Origin: Clostridium oryzae
Lineage (GTDB): Bacteria > Bacillota > Clostridia > Clostridiales > Clostridiaceae
Assembly (NCBI RefSeq): GCF_002029235.1
Contig: NZ_MZGV01000013.1
Location: forward strand, 1 to 64,000
DNA length: 64,000 bases
Reading direction: 5' to 3'
Shown here piece after piece: positions 28,746 through 37,333 of this stretch (position 1 is its first letter; each line of letters begins with the position of its first letter). The position numbers and the translations under genes are program-made. The notes under the pieces are model-generated. The model did not search any database. It was not told the DNA's origin and was given only the letters and a program-made list of their open reading frames with translations.

Positions 28746-30169
28746 ATATTATAAAAACAATATCATCAATAATTTTTCCATTAGTAACTTTTCCATATGC
28801 TTCACGTGTACTTCACGTAGATAACTTAGGAAAAGTAAACTATTCATCATCTATTATTAGTTATTTCTCACTGCTAGCCTCTTTAGGTATTTCAGTATAT
28901 GCTATTAGAGAAGGTGCAGGAATACGCAATGACAAGAGGAGATTTGAGAGATTCGTTTCTGAAGTATATAGTGTAAATATTGTTACAACAATTATTTCTT
29001 GCTTTATTTTATTACTTTTTATACTATTTGATCCGTATTTACATAATTATAGAGCTGTATTGCTTATATTGAGTATGCTAATTCCATTTACAACATTTAG
29101 TGTAGATTGGATAAATTCAATTTTTGAAGATTATATCTATATTTCTATAAGAACTATAGTATTTCAATTTATAGCGTTACTTATTATAATTTTTTTTGTT
29201 AAAAAGAAAGATGACTATTGTATATATGCATTAAGCACAGTTGTCTCCAGCGTGGGCGCGGGAGTGCTGAATTACTTTTACACTAAAAAATATTGTAAGA
29301 GAAGATTTACACTACAATTTAATATTCAAAAACATCTTAAACCAATAATGATCTTATTTGCTACCAGTATTGCTTCTGTTATCTATACAAGTGCGGATAC
29401 AACTATGCTAGGGTGTATGGTTGGAGACTATTCAGTAGGTTTATATAGTACGGCAGTTAAAATATATAATATATTTAAGCAAGTGTTATTTGCAATTATA
29501 GTTGTTTCCTTGCCACGACTTACATTTATGTATAATAATACAAGTACAGAAGAATATAAAAGTATTCTGATGAAAGTACATGATGTATTAATAATATTGG
29601 TATTTCCTATAGTCATAGGTTTATTTATGCTTAGTCCTGAAATTATTAAAATTTTAGCAGGGAAGGAATATGCTGCAGCCATACCGACATTAAGAATTTT
29701 ATCTATATCTATTTTATTTTGTACTTTTGGATACTTTTATATGCAACTAGTTTTATTACCGTTAAAAGCAGAAAATAATATTCTTATAGCTACAATAATA
29801 AGCGCCTCTGTTAATATTATACTAAATGTGTATTTTATTCATAAATTTAAACAGAATGGTTGTGCATTTACTACTTTACTATCTGAATTAATTGTATTAT
29901 TAATTTCTATGTATTGTACCCTTAAGAATATTTCTATAAGAATAAATTTTAAAAATATTATACAGTCGTTTATAGGATCTATATTAATTTTAATATATAT
30001 AATATTTATCAAAATTGAAATTAATCAGGATATCTTGGTAATAATCGCAGCATTTACAGGTAGTGTTATTATATATGGTTTCTTTTTAATTCTGATGAAA
30101 AATGATATTATATATGACCTATTAATGAAATTTCGATCCAAGATTCATCTTATTGAAAAGCTGTCTTGA
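28712..30169 (+). CDS. Wzx-type lipid-linked oligosaccharide flippase
   Basis: 485 residues, 12-14 hydrophobic helices of the MOP/PST family. It starts KTIGKNAVLNIIKTISSIIFPLVTFPYASRVL, a typical N terminus of Wzx flippases, followed by GKVNYSSSIISYFSLLASLGI. It moves the undecaprenyl-linked repeat unit across the membrane. It is the last gene of the EPS run and is very AT-rich, as expected of flippase/polymerase segments. Confidence 0.92.
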   Translation: MYKTIGKNAVLNIIKTISSIIFPLVTFPYASRVLHVDNLGKVNYSSSIISYFSLLASLGISVYAIREGAGIRNDKRRFERFVSEVYSVNIVTTIISCFILLLFILFDPYLHNYRAVLLILSMLIPFTTFSVDWINSIFEDYIYISIRTIVFQFIALLIIIFFVKKKDDYCIYALSTVVSSVGAGVLNYFYTKKYCKRRFTLQFNIQKHLKPIMILFATSIASVIYTSADTTMLGCMVGDYSVGLYSTAVKIYNIFKQVLFAIIVVSLPRLTFMYNNTSTEEYKSILMKVHDVLIILVFPIVIGLFMLSPEIIKILAGKEYAAAIPTLRILSISILFCTFGYFYMQLVLLPLKAENNILIATIISASVNIILNVYFIHKFKQNGCAFTTLLSELIVLLISMYCTLKNISIRINFKNIIQSFIGSILILIYIIFIKIEINQDILVIIAAFTGSVIIYGFFLILMKNDIIYDLLMKFRSKIHLIEKLS

Positions 30170-30218
30170 TTAAAATATTTTCAAAATAAGTTATTATAGA
30201 ACGTTAAGGGGGATATGT

Positions 30219-31424
30219 ATGCACAGTTGTGAAAAACAGTTTATAGAATGTATTTCTGCAGCAATACGCGGATATAAGATAAATACAATTTGTGATAGAG
30301 AGGTTGATTGGTTAGAAGTTTTTAAAAAAGCAGAAGATCATAATGTAAAACCACTGGTTTATTCGTCATTACGAAATGATATCTATAAAATAAATGATAA
30401 ATTATTCAATGATGTTAAAAGGTACACTATATTGGCTTCTGTATTGCAAATTCAACATATGAAGCAAGTAGAAAAAGTTTTTAAGGAATTTAATGATAAT
30501 AAAATATCTGTTATTGGACTAAAGGGAGCAGCTTTAAGAAACTTATACCCGAGACCTGAGTTTAGAACTATGTCTGATCTAGATTTACTAGTACGTAAAG
30601 GCGATATTGAAAATTCAGAAAAGATACTTTTAAAGCTAGGATACGTAAGGTTTGGAATTACTAAAAATCATTTGAGTTTTAAACATAAAAGATTTTTAAA
30701 TATAGATTTACATTGGACGATTGATGACAAAAGAGGAGAGGGAAATGTATCTGATTTAGAAAATGAAATTTGGAATAATACAATTAAGATGAGTATAGGA
30801 CAAGCTAGTTTTCTATCATTATCTTGGGAAGATATGTTGATCCATCTGCTTATTCATATGGCTGGGCATGTTGTGTACAGTGGATTTGGAATAAGACAGA
30901 TGTGTGATGTTGTACTTGTTATAGAAAGAAAAGGGCATCTTATTAATTGGGAATCTTTTTACAATAAAATACGAACTATCAGAATAGAAAAACTTATGGT
31001 AGTTGTATTTATGGCTTGTAAAAGCTTATTTGGTATGGAAGTCCCTGAGATAGTAAATAACCGTATAAAAGATGAAAATGAAAATTTAAATAAATTTATA
31101 AATTATATTTGTTTAGGTGGAGTATATGGAAGAAAAGATTTTGCAAGTGTATATGGTGGTAAGTTAGCTTTTAATATATATAATCATAATTTAAAATATA
31201 TAATCATAACAATGAAACAAATAATAAGTCAAATAGTTAAAGCTATATTTCCGCATATCAAAAAAATATATGAAGAATTTCCATACTCTAAAAGATGTAC
31301 TGTGTTACTTCCAGTTGCATGGGTGCATTATATTAGTAGACATATACTAAGAGCCAAGTCAATTATCTTTTTTATTCCAATGTCAATAAATAGATATAGA
31401 CTATTTAAATATTTGAATTTATAA
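30219..31424 (+). CDS. Nucleotidyltransferase-family protein of the lasso cluster
   Basis: 401 residues. The motif GLKGAALRNLYPRPEFRTMSDLDLLV (about 105-130) is the nucleotidyltransferase-5 signature, with the metal-binding Asp pair in SDLDLL; NIDLHWTID follows. This family is often found in lasso peptide clusters that also carry an HPr-kinase-like enzyme, where it is thought to act in tailoring; its reaction here is unknown. It has its own SD (AAGGGGG) 49 bases after the flippase. It could belong to either side, but the family points to the lasso cluster. Confidence 0.8.
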   Translation: MHSCEKQFIECISAAIRGYKINTICDREVDWLEVFKKAEDHNVKPLVYSSLRNDIYKINDKLFNDVKRYTILASVLQIQHMKQVEKVFKEFNDNKISVIGLKGAALRNLYPRPEFRTMSDLDLLVRKGDIENSEKILLKLGYVRFGITKNHLSFKHKRFLNIDLHWTIDDKRGEGNVSDLENEIWNNTIKMSIGQASFLSLSWEDMLIHLLIHMAGHVVYSGFGIRQMCDVVLVIERKGHLINWESFYNKIRTIRIEKLMVVVFMACKSLFGMEVPEIVNNRIKDENENLNKFINYICLGGVYGRKDFASVYGGKLAFNIYNHNLKYIIITMKQIISQIVKAIFPHIKKIYEEFPYSKRCTVLLPVAWVHYISRHILRAKSIIFFIPMSINRYRLFKYLNL

Positions 31425-31453
31425 AAAAAGAGCAAAATTTTTTTAAATAGTTA

Positions 31454-31482
31454 TTTACATATATAACCATAAATGGTATATT
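31454..31482 (+). promoter_or_regulatory. Candidate lasso cluster promoter with dyad
   Basis: TTTACA (31454-31459), 17 bases, TATATT (31477-31482). The dyad ACCAT aa ATGGT (31466-31477) sits in the spacer and could be an operator. Called by eye. Confidence 0.5.
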
Positions 31483-31583
31483 TAGTGATGATGTTATATA
31501 AAATATTTGAAGCGATGAAGCTAGTAAAAGAATTGCTAATTTGGTAAACAGATATAGGCACAAATGTGAAAAAGGGGGAAAAT

Positions 31584-31877
31584 ATGATGCAAAAAAATAT
31601 TTTAATAAAAATGACTTCTATAATCACTCAAAAAAATGGTTTGGACACAGCTGATTTAGATGGTGAAGCAGTTATGATGGATATGGATAGAGGGAAATAC
31701 TACAATTTTAATATAGTTGGAAGCAGAATATGGCAGCTAATTGAAAAGCCAATCTCAATAAGAGAAATAGTAGATGAGCTATTAAAGGAATTTGATATAG
31801 ATCAGGAAACTTGTGAAGCTGCTGTAATGAAATTTGTGGACAGGCTGGTTGATGATGAACTTGTTAAAATTGCCTAG
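31584..31877 (+). CDS. PqqD-like RiPP recognition protein (lasso B1)
   Basis: 97 residues. The small winged-helix PqqD/RRE fold is recognisable from GEAVMMDMDRGKYYNFNIVGSRIWQLIEKPISI, followed by a helical end (VDELLKEFDIDQETCEAAVMKFVDRLVDDELV). In lasso systems B1 binds the leader peptide and delivers it to the B2 protease. The start is ATG 31584 or 31587; SD AGGGGGA lies 4-7 bases upstream, and the GTG at 31566 precedes it. It overlaps B2 by 26 bases, and the split B1/B2 arrangement is usual for Gram-positive lasso clusters. Confidence 0.9.
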   Translation: MMQKNILIKMTSIITQKNGLDTADLDGEAVMMDMDRGKYYNFNIVGSRIWQLIEKPISIREIVDELLKEFDIDQETCEAAVMKFVDRLVDDELVKIA

Positions 31878-32328
31878 AAAGATAAGAAAAATTATTAAGC
31901 TTTCCTCGAAAGAAAGAAATGCATTACTTGAAGCCTTTTGTATTTCGGGATTGGTGCGTTTTGCAATTCTTTTTATAAAGTTTAAGAAACTAGCGATGTT
32001 TTTAGGAAAGTATAAGCAGGAAACCTCAACTGAGATATCTGAAGTTCATAAAGAAGTTATTTATAGAGTTGGATGGGCAGTTAGCGAAATGAGTTACAGG
32101 ACACCTTGGCAGAGCAAATGTCTTGTTAAAGCTCTTACGGCACAGCTGATGTTAGCAAGGCGAAAGATAAGCAGTACGTTGTATTTAGGATTAGCTAAAA
32201 GTGAGGACAATAAGCTGCTTGCACATGCTTGGCTTAGAAGTGGGAAAGTAATAATTACTGGAGCGAGAGAACGCGGCGGTTTTAAAGAAGTAGCCAAGTT
32301 TGCGAATTATGCGGGAGAGGATAAGTAA
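31852..32328 (+). CDS. Lasso peptide B2 protease (transglutaminase-like)
   Basis: 158 residues. Cys90 in TPWQSKCLVKALTAQLML and His125 in LLAHAWLRSG are the catalytic pair of the lasso B2 peptidase, which removes the leader with help from B1. The third catalytic acid is not obvious: the stretch after His125 reads SGKVIITG, with Lys at a position where many homologues carry an acidic residue. ATG 31852 is used; a TTG at 31834 is possible. It ends one base into the cyclase start (TAATG), so B1, B2 and C are translationally coupled. Confidence 0.88.
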   Translation: MMNLLKLPRKIRKIIKLSSKERNALLEAFCISGLVRFAILFIKFKKLAMFLGKYKQETSTEISEVHKEVIYRVGWAVSEMSYRTPWQSKCLVKALTAQLMLARRKISSTLYLGLAKSEDNKLLAHAWLRSGKVIITGARERGGFKEVAKFANYAGEDK

Positions 32329-34277
32329 TGGGAACTATATTTGGTATATACAGTGCTGATAATCAAGTAAACAAAGAATATTGCATGAATATGCTTGAAA
32401 GAATAAAAACTTATTCCTTTGATAAATTACAGGCCTGGCAGCGTGAGAAAATATTCTTGGGATGCGGAATACAGTATGATACACCTGAGTCATGCTTGGA
32501 GGAAATGCCACAAAGATATGAAGCATCAGGCTTATCAATAACAGCAGATGCAATTATAGATAACAGGCAGCAGCTTTTGGAACAATTTCAGATCCCAAAG
32601 AATTTGTGGAATGAAACGACGGACAGCAGACTTATTTTACTTGCATATGAAAAATGGCAGGAAGACAGTCCTAAATATTTAGTGGGTGATTTTTCCTTTG
32701 CTATATGGGATGAAAAAAAACAGCAGCTATTTTGTGCAAGAGATCATGTTGGGAAGAGGACGCTTTATTATTATCATGTCAATAATACATTTGCCTTTAG
32801 TACTATTATTAATCCACTTTTAACTATAACTGATATGCGTTTAAATGAAAGATGGCTTACTGATTATTTAGCTGTAGATGGAATATTACATGTTACTGAA
32901 TGTAATGAAACACCCTATGAAGATATTTTTCAATTGCCGCCGGCCTATGCAATGATAGTAAGCAGTAAAGGTATAATTAAAAATCATTACTGGAAGCCGC
33001 TGGAGAATATAAAGGAATTAAAATTAAACAGTGATGAAGAATATGATAAGGCTTTTCGAGAAGTATTTTTTGAGGCTGTAAACTGCAGACTGCGAAGTTT
33101 CAAGGGAGTGGGAATAATGCTAAGCGGAGGCTTAGATTCAAGTTCTATAGCCTGCGTTGCAGCTAGGAAACTAGCAGATAAAAACGAAATTCTGAAAGGT
33201 TATAGTTCAATTCCAATAAAGGAATATGAAAACAGCTTATCAAAATACTATATTCCTAATGAAAGTGAATATATAAAATCCATCAGTGATGATTATGATA
33301 ACATTCTGGTAAATTATTGTAGAAATGAGGATATGAATTCTTATACCAATATAGATGAGTTTATAAATATTCTGGAGCAGCCCTATAAAACGTTCCAAAA
33401 CCTGTTTTGGTATAATAGCTTTGCTGAAAAGGCTTATGAAGAAGGATGCAGAGTACTTTTAAATGGACAATCGGGTAATAGTACTATCTCATATGGTGAT
33501 TTCATTGTCCATGCAAAAACACTCTTTAATAAAGGAAAGTTTATAACGTTGAGGAGAGAAATAGATGCGTTAAGTAAAAAAGTAAAAATGCCTAAGAGAA
33601 AAATAGAAAAAATCATTTTAAAGGTAGTTATACCATATAATATAAGAAAAATAATAAGCAGTAAGATTAAACATAGAAATTACGATAAATTTTCTTCTGT
33701 AATGGTTAGTAAGAATATGATAAAAAAATGGAATGTTGGACAGCGTTTTGATATGGAGGGATATAATCAGCCAATAGAAAGATACTATGATTTATACCAA
33801 AATCATAAATACATAGTTGACCAACTTGCATTTTCACATATTGGAACTATAGAAACAAGAATTTCTCTTGCAAATAAAATTGCAATAAGAGACCCATCGA
33901 GAGATAAAAGAGTGATTGAATTTTGTTTAAGTTTGCCCAGTGAGCAGTTTGTAAGAAATGGTGAGCAAAGACTTCTTATTAGAAGGGCACTGAAGGGGAT
34001 AATACCAGATAAAATAAGATTAAATACAGCAAGAAGGGGTATACAAAGTGCTGACTGGGTTCAAAGGTTAAAACCTTACTGGAAGAATATAAGAAAAGAA
34101 CTAGAGTGTTTGGTAAGTGATGATGGACTGATTAAGAAGTATATAGATATAGGTAAAGTACAGGAGGCACTAAAGCAGATAGATGAAGTATTAGATGAAG
34201 AGAATGAAGAAAGTTTAAGAAGGTTATTTATAGTATTAATTTTCTATAAATTTCTAAAAGCTTATGAAAGGGGGTGA
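32328..34277 (+). CDS. Lasso peptide cyclase (asparagine-synthetase-like, C protein)
   Basis: 649 residues. The N-terminal glutaminase-like domain starts MGTIFGIYSADNQ and lacks the Cys2 nucleophile of true asparagine synthetases. The C-terminal domain has the ATP-binding SGGLDSSS (266-273). In lasso systems this enzyme adenylates the side chain of Asp or Glu and closes the ring with the N-terminal amine. Its neighbours and the missing Cys2 rule out simple asparagine synthesis. The precursor gene starts 5 bases after its stop. Confidence 0.93.
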   Translation: MGTIFGIYSADNQVNKEYCMNMLERIKTYSFDKLQAWQREKIFLGCGIQYDTPESCLEEMPQRYEASGLSITADAIIDNRQQLLEQFQIPKNLWNETTDSRLILLAYEKWQEDSPKYLVGDFSFAIWDEKKQQLFCARDHVGKRTLYYYHVNNTFAFSTIINPLLTITDMRLNERWLTDYLAVDGILHVTECNETPYEDIFQLPPAYAMIVSSKGIIKNHYWKPLENIKELKLNSDEEYDKAFREVFFEAVNCRLRSFKGVGIMLSGGLDSSSIACVAARKLADKNEILKGYSSIPIKEYENSLSKYYIPNESEYIKSISDDYDNILVNYCRNEDMNSYTNIDEFINILEQPYKTFQNLFWYNSFAEKAYEEGCRVLLNGQSGNSTISYGDFIVHAKTLFNKGKFITLRREIDALSKKVKMPKRKIEKIILKVVIPYNIRKIISSKIKHRNYDKFSSVMVSKNMIKKWNVGQRFDMEGYNQPIERYYDLYQNHKYIVDQLAFSHIGTIETRISLANKIAIRDPSRDKRVIEFCLSLPSEQFVRNGEQRLLIRRALKGIIPDKIRLNTARRGIQSADWVQRLKPYWKNIRKELECLVSDDGLIKKYIDIGKVQEALKQIDEVLDEENEESLRRLFIVLIFYKFLKAYERG

Positions 34278-34282
34278 GCTAT

Positions 34283-34420
34283 ATGGAAAAACAACAATGG
34301 ATTGAGCCAGAAATTAATGAATTAGGCATAGAAAATACTGAATATGGAACAAAAATCACTAGCCATGTGGATGCTACTTTCAATGATACTTCAGGTGATG
34401 TTTTCTTCTCATTTTCCTAA
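34283..34420 (+). CDS. Candidate lasso peptide precursor (45 residues)
   Basis: A short ORF with a strong SD (AAAGGGGGTGA) 5-6 bases upstream, directly after the cyclase. The leader (1-20 or 1-21) has W6, P9, L14 and T19, matching the W/Y..P..L..T spacing of Firmicute lasso leaders. If the core starts at Gly22, Asp30 is residue 9 and allows a nine-residue ring (GTKITSHVD) with a 15-residue tail ending VFFSFS. The usual rule of Thr at -2 would instead start the core at Tyr21, with Asp at position 10, outside the normal 7-9 range. The C-terminal Ser45 is a fitting target for the kinase encoded next. Confidence 0.85.
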   Translation: MEKQQWIEPEINELGIENTEYGTKITSHVDATFNDTSGDVFFSFS

Positions 34421-34438
34421 TTCAAAATAATAACATAG

Positions 34439-34481
34439 AAATATATCCCATAGATATTTAATATTCTAGGGATATATTTTT
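34439..34481 (+). terminator. Hairpin directly after the lasso precursor
   Basis: A perfect 11-base stem AAATATATCCC (34439-34449) / GGGATATATTT (34469-34479) followed by T residues, 18 bases past the precursor stop. It could be a partial terminator or an RNA-stabilising stem, giving more precursor mRNA than kinase and exporter mRNA. A second short hairpin (ATAAACATT/AATGTTTAT, 34512-34534) stands before the kinase. Confidence 0.7.
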
Positions 34482-34552
34482 ATTATCTAAACTATAGCGA
34501 GAAGGCATATAATAAACATTTTTTCAATGTTTATAACGGTGGAGGTAAAAAT

Positions 34553-35476
34553 ATGGAATATAAGTATTGGATATATGGACTTGTAGTACAATCGCAAATA
34601 CCATTACCAGAACTTCAGATATATGACGGAACTTATAGACACAAAAAAGATGTAAGAATATATACTAAAGATATGCCCAAAGATATAAAAGAAGCACTTG
34701 ATGAAGGTAAAGATCACTGTTTTAAAAAGGATAAAATCTGGTTTTCAATAAAGGATACAGCGACTTATTATATTAAGGATATTGATTGTATCGAAATCGA
34801 AGTTTTCTCAGAAGCTAATGAACAAAGTGTTAAGACATTTTTATTAGGCAGTGCTCTTGGAATGCTGTTAATTATGAGAAAGAGTATTGCTATTCATGGT
34901 GGAGCCGTAGTGATAAATGAAAAGGGAATAATATTAACTGGAGACAGTGGGGCTGGTAAATCGACGTTAACAGCAGCATTAAGAGAAAAAGGTTATGACT
35001 TTTTGGCAGATGATGTTTCTGCTATTGATAAGGATGAAAATAATAATATAGTGATTATGCCTGGATATCCTCAACAGAAATTGTGCAGCGATGCGGTTGA
35101 TAAATTTAAATATCGAAATAACAGCGATATAAGAAAGATAGATGAAGGCAGAGATAAATACGCAATTAGAATTAATGATAATTTTCGAAAAACTGCTGTT
35201 AGGCTCAAGGCTATATATGAATTGATTACTGATGACGTAGACAGTGTAAAGCTCGTTAAGGTTACGGGTAAGAATAAACTAATCACTATTTTTAAAAATA
35301 TATTTCGTTTTGGACTTATTGACTATATAGGTATGGATCCTCTTTACTTTAGAAAGTGTCTGCAGTTAGCAAAGAATATTGAGACATATAGAATAATACG
35401 ACCTAAGGAAGGATACACAGTAGAGAAACAGATCGAAGTTATTGAAAGCAGTATATCGGAATTAGTATTGCAATAA
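34553..35476 (+). CDS. HPr-kinase-like lasso peptide tailoring kinase
   Basis: 307 residues. The C-terminal two thirds resemble the catalytic domain of HPr kinase: H115 in IAIHGGAVVINEKG, P-loop GDSGAGKST (130-138), and FLADDVSAI (about 150-157) with the conserved Asp pair. A divergent N-terminal domain replaces that of true HprK. In the paeninodin system such a kinase phosphorylates the C-terminal Ser of the precursor. Here the precursor ends in Ser, which fits that role. It starts 132 bases after the precursor, behind SD GGAGG. Confidence 0.87.
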   Translation: MEYKYWIYGLVVQSQIPLPELQIYDGTYRHKKDVRIYTKDMPKDIKEALDEGKDHCFKKDKIWFSIKDTATYYIKDIDCIEIEVFSEANEQSVKTFLLGSALGMLLIMRKSIAIHGGAVVINEKGIILTGDSGAGKSTLTAALREKGYDFLADDVSAIDKDENNNIVIMPGYPQQKLCSDAVDKFKYRNNSDIRKIDEGRDKYAIRINDNFRKTAVRLKAIYELITDDVDSVKLVKVTGKNKLITIFKNIFRFGLIDYIGMDPLYFRKCLQLAKNIETYRIIRPKEGYTVEKQIEVIESSISELVLQ

Positions 35477-35500
35477 CTGCAGCAAAAGGAGGTATGAGCA

Positions 35501-37192
35501 GTGAAAAAATTATGGACTAGTACAAAATGGATTTTTGGTATAGCCAAACCATTTACAAAATATTTGCTTATAATAATATTAGCTGGAGCAGGAACATCAC
35601 TTATAAATGTTTTGCGTGCAGTACTTTCAAAACAATTGGTTGATGCGGCTACTTCACAACAGTTACAAATAGTGTTTCAGCTTATAGTAATTATTGCAGC
35701 AACTATCATTACAGAGCTTATTGTAAAAGCGATTGTTACTTTAGTATCTTCAAAGTGCAATATTAAAATTTCAAACAATATTCAGCAGCAATTGTTTAGT
35801 AAAGTAATGAAAACAAAGTGGTCTGAATTCACACGATATCATAGTGGAGATGTATTAACTAGAATGACTAGCGATGTTGATGCAATAACAAATATTATAA
35901 CCTCGACTATTCCTACTCTGGTTTCGCTGACAGTATTGCTCATAGGCTCATTTATTGCATTTCTTTTTTTAGATCCGGTTCTTGGAATTCTATTAATAGT
36001 TCTTTCACCAATTACTGTGTTTTTGAGCAAGTACTTTTCAATTAAACTAAAAAAATTCTACCTTAAATTTCAGCAGATAGAATCAAAGTATAGATCATTT
36101 ATAAATGAATCAATTCAGAATATGGTTGTTGTAAAAACCTTCTGTTTAGAACAAAAAAACATTTCAACATTAAATAATATACAAAATGAGAGGACGTCTC
36201 TCACTGTATCGAAAGCAAAAGTATCTGCTCTTGCAAACAGTATTTTGATATCAGGCTTCTGGATAAATTACTTTTTGGTTTTTGGCTGGGGTGCTCTAAA
36301 ACTTTACAACAACACTATAACTTTCGGGTCGCTTACAGCAATGATAAGCCTTATTGGAAACATTCAAGGCCCCTTTTCTGGTATGGCAATGCTGCTGCCG
36401 CAAGTTGTTGCCGCAATTGGCTCTACAGAAAGACTGCAGGAGTTAGAGGGTTTAGATATAGACTATTCAGATACAAGATGCAGAGAGCTAAAAGCTGCTG
36501 GTATAGTATATGAAAATGTAGATTTTTCATACGAGAAGGGTAAGCCGATATTAAAGAATATTTCAGCCAATATTGAACCTGGTGAGATAGCAGCATTGGT
36601 TGGACCGTCCGGAGAGGGAAAGACGACATTTATTAATCTTCTGTTAGCACTGCTGTATCCTGATAAAGGAAAGATATTCATTAAGGATAATGACGATAGA
36701 ATTAACGTAAGTTCAAGCACAAGGCAGCTCATTTCATATGTCCCACAGGGAAATACATTATTTTCAGGAACGATTAGGGATAATTTATTATTTGGAAATC
36801 CTGAAGCTGCAGAGGAGGAAATAGATTGTGCAGCAAAAGCAGCCAGCGCATATGAGTTTATTAAAAGCAATCCTGAAGGCTTTGACAAAGTATTAGGAGA
36901 ACGAGGAGTAGGAATTTCAGAGGGGCAGGCACAAAGGATAGCTATAGCAAGGGCGTTGTTGCGTAAAAAACCAATATTGATATTAGATGAAGCTACTTCC
37001 GCACTAGATGCAGGTACTGAAATAGAAGTACTAAGAGCTATTAAAAATTTAAAACCCGCACCAACCTGTATTATTATTACGCATAGAACTGCAGCACTGA
37101 AAATATGTGACAAGATATTTAGAATCAGGGATAATAATATATTAACTCAGCAGAGAAGAGACGAAGAGATGGGGAATGTATCTTATATATGA
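35501..37192 (+). CDS. Lasso peptide exporter, ABC transporter (fused permease-ATPase)
   Basis: 563 residues. Six helices (1-300) form an ABC_membrane domain, then the ATPase: Walker A GPSGEGKTT (about 370), GISEGQAQRIAIARAL signature (note SEGQ in place of the common SGGQ), Walker B ILILDEATSALD and switch His in ITHR. It exports the mature peptide and often gives self-immunity. The start is GTG 35501, after AAAGGAGG. It completes the cluster. Confidence 0.92.
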   Translation: MKKLWTSTKWIFGIAKPFTKYLLIIILAGAGTSLINVLRAVLSKQLVDAATSQQLQIVFQLIVIIAATIITELIVKAIVTLVSSKCNIKISNNIQQQLFSKVMKTKWSEFTRYHSGDVLTRMTSDVDAITNIITSTIPTLVSLTVLLIGSFIAFLFLDPVLGILLIVLSPITVFLSKYFSIKLKKFYLKFQQIESKYRSFINESIQNMVVVKTFCLEQKNISTLNNIQNERTSLTVSKAKVSALANSILISGFWINYFLVFGWGALKLYNNTITFGSLTAMISLIGNIQGPFSGMAMLLPQVVAAIGSTERLQELEGLDIDYSDTRCRELKAAGIVYENVDFSYEKGKPILKNISANIEPGEIAALVGPSGEGKTTFINLLLALLYPDKGKIFIKDNDDRINVSSSTRQLISYVPQGNTLFSGTIRDNLLFGNPEAAEEEIDCAAKAASAYEFIKSNPEGFDKVLGERGVGISEGQAQRIAIARALLRKKPILILDEATSALDAGTEIEVLRAIKNLKPAPTCIIITHRTAALKICDKIFRIRDNNILTQQRRDEEMGNVSYI

Positions 37193-37333
37193 AAAAAGAG
37201 TGTGAGTGTAAAATATGAAAAAGTTTACATTAAGCCTTGACTATTGCTAGAAAGAAAAGTAAAATAGACTTAATAAAATGGATTTAAAAAGTCCTTTTAT
37301 ATTTAAAATTATATATAAGGAAGGAATAAAAAT

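Noticed and set aside
32328-34277. Ordinary asparagine synthetase
   Set aside because: It lacks the Cys2 glutaminase nucleophile and is coupled to lasso B1/B2 genes and a precursor.
34553-35476. Genuine HPr kinase/phosphorylase
   Set aside because: The N-terminal domain does not resemble HprK, and the gene is in a lasso cluster, away from carbon-catabolite genes.
36463-37113. A 216-codon minus-strand ORF opposite the exporter ATPase domain
   Set aside because: The plus strand encodes intact Walker and signature motifs; the antisense frame has no family features or SD.
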